This document shows, piece by piece, positions 5,437-5,914 of a stretch of 5,914 nt of DNA. A program made the position numbers and the translations under genes. Location: positions 1 to 5,914 of the forward strand of contig JAQUZI010000001.1 in the NCBI GenBank assembly GCA_028691405.1, read 5' to 3'. Origin of the DNA: Minisyncoccota bacterium (GTDB taxonomy: Bacteria; Patescibacteriota; Minisyncoccia; UBA6257; JAKLIH01). Numbering within the stretch: the stretch's first letter is position 1; every line of letters starts with the position of its first letter. A model generated the notes under the pieces. That model worked only from the letters and a program-made list of their open reading frames with translations. It did not search any database and had not been told where the DNA came from.

Positions 5437-5853
5437 ATGAACAAAAAGAGCATATTATTAATTCTAGGCGTTTTAGTTATATTAGCTATTGTTTTCATGC
5501 TAAATACAAATAAAGTAGACAATCCTATTAATACTAATGAAGATACAACAACTAGTACTACTAGCGTATCTTTTGAAGCTGATTTGCCAACTAAACCAGT
5601 ATTATTCTTTACTAGTACTTGTCCTCATTGTGCTTCTGTAAGAGAATATATTGAAACTAATGATATTTTAAGCAAAATTGATTTAGAACAAAAAGAATTA
5701 AACAGTCAGGAAAATGTTCAAGCCTTACTTGCATCTGTTCAAAAATGTGAGTTGCCACAAGATAGTGTTGGTGTGCCATTCTTTTGAACTGGTGAAGAAT
5801 GTATTTCTGGCGATCAAGATATAATTTTCTATTTCGAGAATTATTCCGAATAA
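5437..5853 (+). CDS. Membrane-anchored thioredoxin/glutaredoxin-like protein, with in-frame UGA at codon 117
   Basis: The 138-residue product has one N-terminal membrane segment (about residues 5-22, very hydrophobic, preceded by NKK). A Thr/Ser/Asn-rich linker (23-48) follows, then a thioredoxin-fold domain: strand 'KPVLFFTSTCPHC' with the CPHC motif (62-65) and cis-proline P114 in 'VGVPFFW'. The end is 'GEECISGDQDIIFYFENYSE'. The topology predicts an extracytoplasmic, membrane-tethered redox domain; it may act as a thiol oxidoreductase, but the substrate is unknown. TGA (5785-5787) is codon 117, next to 'VPFF', where relatives have Tyr, Leu or another large residue. The sequence continues 21 codons to TAA through the 'GDQDII' helix typical of such folds. 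Two further cysteines, C104 and C122, lie outside the motif. It has its own promoter and terminator. ATG 5437 is chosen because the longer frame from 5305 crosses the terminator and promoter. Confidence 0.85.
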
Positions 5854-5864
5854 AATTGAATAGG

Positions 5865-5896
5865 AAACTCTCTGTGGTAACACAGGGAGTTTTTTT
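5865..5896 (+). terminator. Intrinsic terminator of the thioredoxin-like gene
   Basis: A 12-bp stem (AAACTCTCTGTG 5865-5876, CACAGGGAGTTT 5881-5892, one G-U pair) is capped by a GTAA loop of the stable GNRA type. A run of seven T residues (5890-5896) overlaps the end of the stem. It lies 11 bases after the TAA of the UGA-extended frame, so it agrees with that end. Confidence 0.8.
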
Positions 5897-5902
5897 ATTG
5901 TA

Positions 5903-5908
5903 TTGACA
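5903..5908 (+). promoter_or_regulatory. Possible -35 box of the next unit, cut by the window edge
   Basis: A perfect TTGACA follows the terminator directly, in the same position relative to a terminator as the box at 5254. The matching -10 would lie beyond the window, so this is only a half-site. Confidence 0.3.
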
Positions 5909-5914
5909 ATTCAA

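Noticed and set aside
5549..5625. Repeated ACTAGTACT string in the thioredoxin-like gene
   Set aside because: It encodes Thr-Ser-Thr in a low-complexity linker and again by chance before the CPHC motif. There is no sign of a functional repeat.
1258..5787. Five pseudogenes or sequencing errors
   Set aside because: Each affected gene has exactly one TGA and no frameshift, TAA or TAG interruptions. All are essential or well preserved after the codon.
1189..5853. UGA as glycine (the known Gracilibacteria/Absconditabacteria code)
   Set aside because: The S9 C-terminus requires Phe/Trp, and the RpoA and L13 sites are aromatic or His in relatives. None of the five sites is a conserved glycine. Not fully excluded without alignment.

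Overview
This A+T-rich window carries the distal part of a ribosomal-protein superoperon, infA / rpmJ-rpsM-rpsK-rpsD-rpoA-rplQ-rplM-rpsI. All of it is on the + strand and tightly spaced. Upstream is the 3' end of a large envelope-type protein, and downstream is a small membrane-anchored thioredoxin-like protein. The gene order (rpsD between rpsK and rpoA, then rplQ-rplM-rpsI), the upstream protein with its 'TRFTIPGFKG...PFTGG' block, and the tiny anchored CPHC protein all suggest a member of the Patescibacteria/CPR, probably Parcubacteria-like. That placement rests on remembered family patterns, not on a search.

The main result is a changed genetic code. Five genes (rpmJ, rpoA, rplM, rpsI and the thioredoxin-like gene) each contain exactly one in-frame UGA. 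In every case the family-typical sequence continues past it to a TAA or TAG. None of the eleven genes ends in UGA: nine use TAA and two use TAG. Where the family has a strong preference at the UGA position, it is aromatic (the C-terminal 'APQ[F/W]xKR' of S9, the 'EAF' site of RpoA, the residue after 'YYR' in L13). UGA is therefore best read as tryptophan, as in translation table 4. The glycine reading known from Absconditabacteria and Gracilibacteria fits less well. Standard-code annotation would cut off the RpoA C-terminal domain, half of L13 and the S9 tail, and would miss L36.

Layout: 3-827, baseplate-J-like protein, 5' end outside the window. 861-1091, infA, followed by a hairpin terminator (1117-1148). 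1189-5194, the eight-gene run rpmJ to rpsI, with gaps of 5 to 39 bases, closed by a terminator (5210-5236). 5254-5361, a self-contained mini transcription unit (strong promoter, roughly 74-nt transcript, strong terminator) with no obvious conserved product. 5372-5896, the thioredoxin-like gene with its own promoter and terminator. A further TTGACA box at the window's end may start the next unit.

The genes work together in translation (IF-1, L36, S13, S11, S4, L17, L13, S9) and transcription (RNA polymerase alpha). No start codon has a recognisable Shine-Dalgarno sequence; the leaders are almost pure A/T. There are no tRNA or rRNA genes, CRISPR arrays or insertion sequences in the window.
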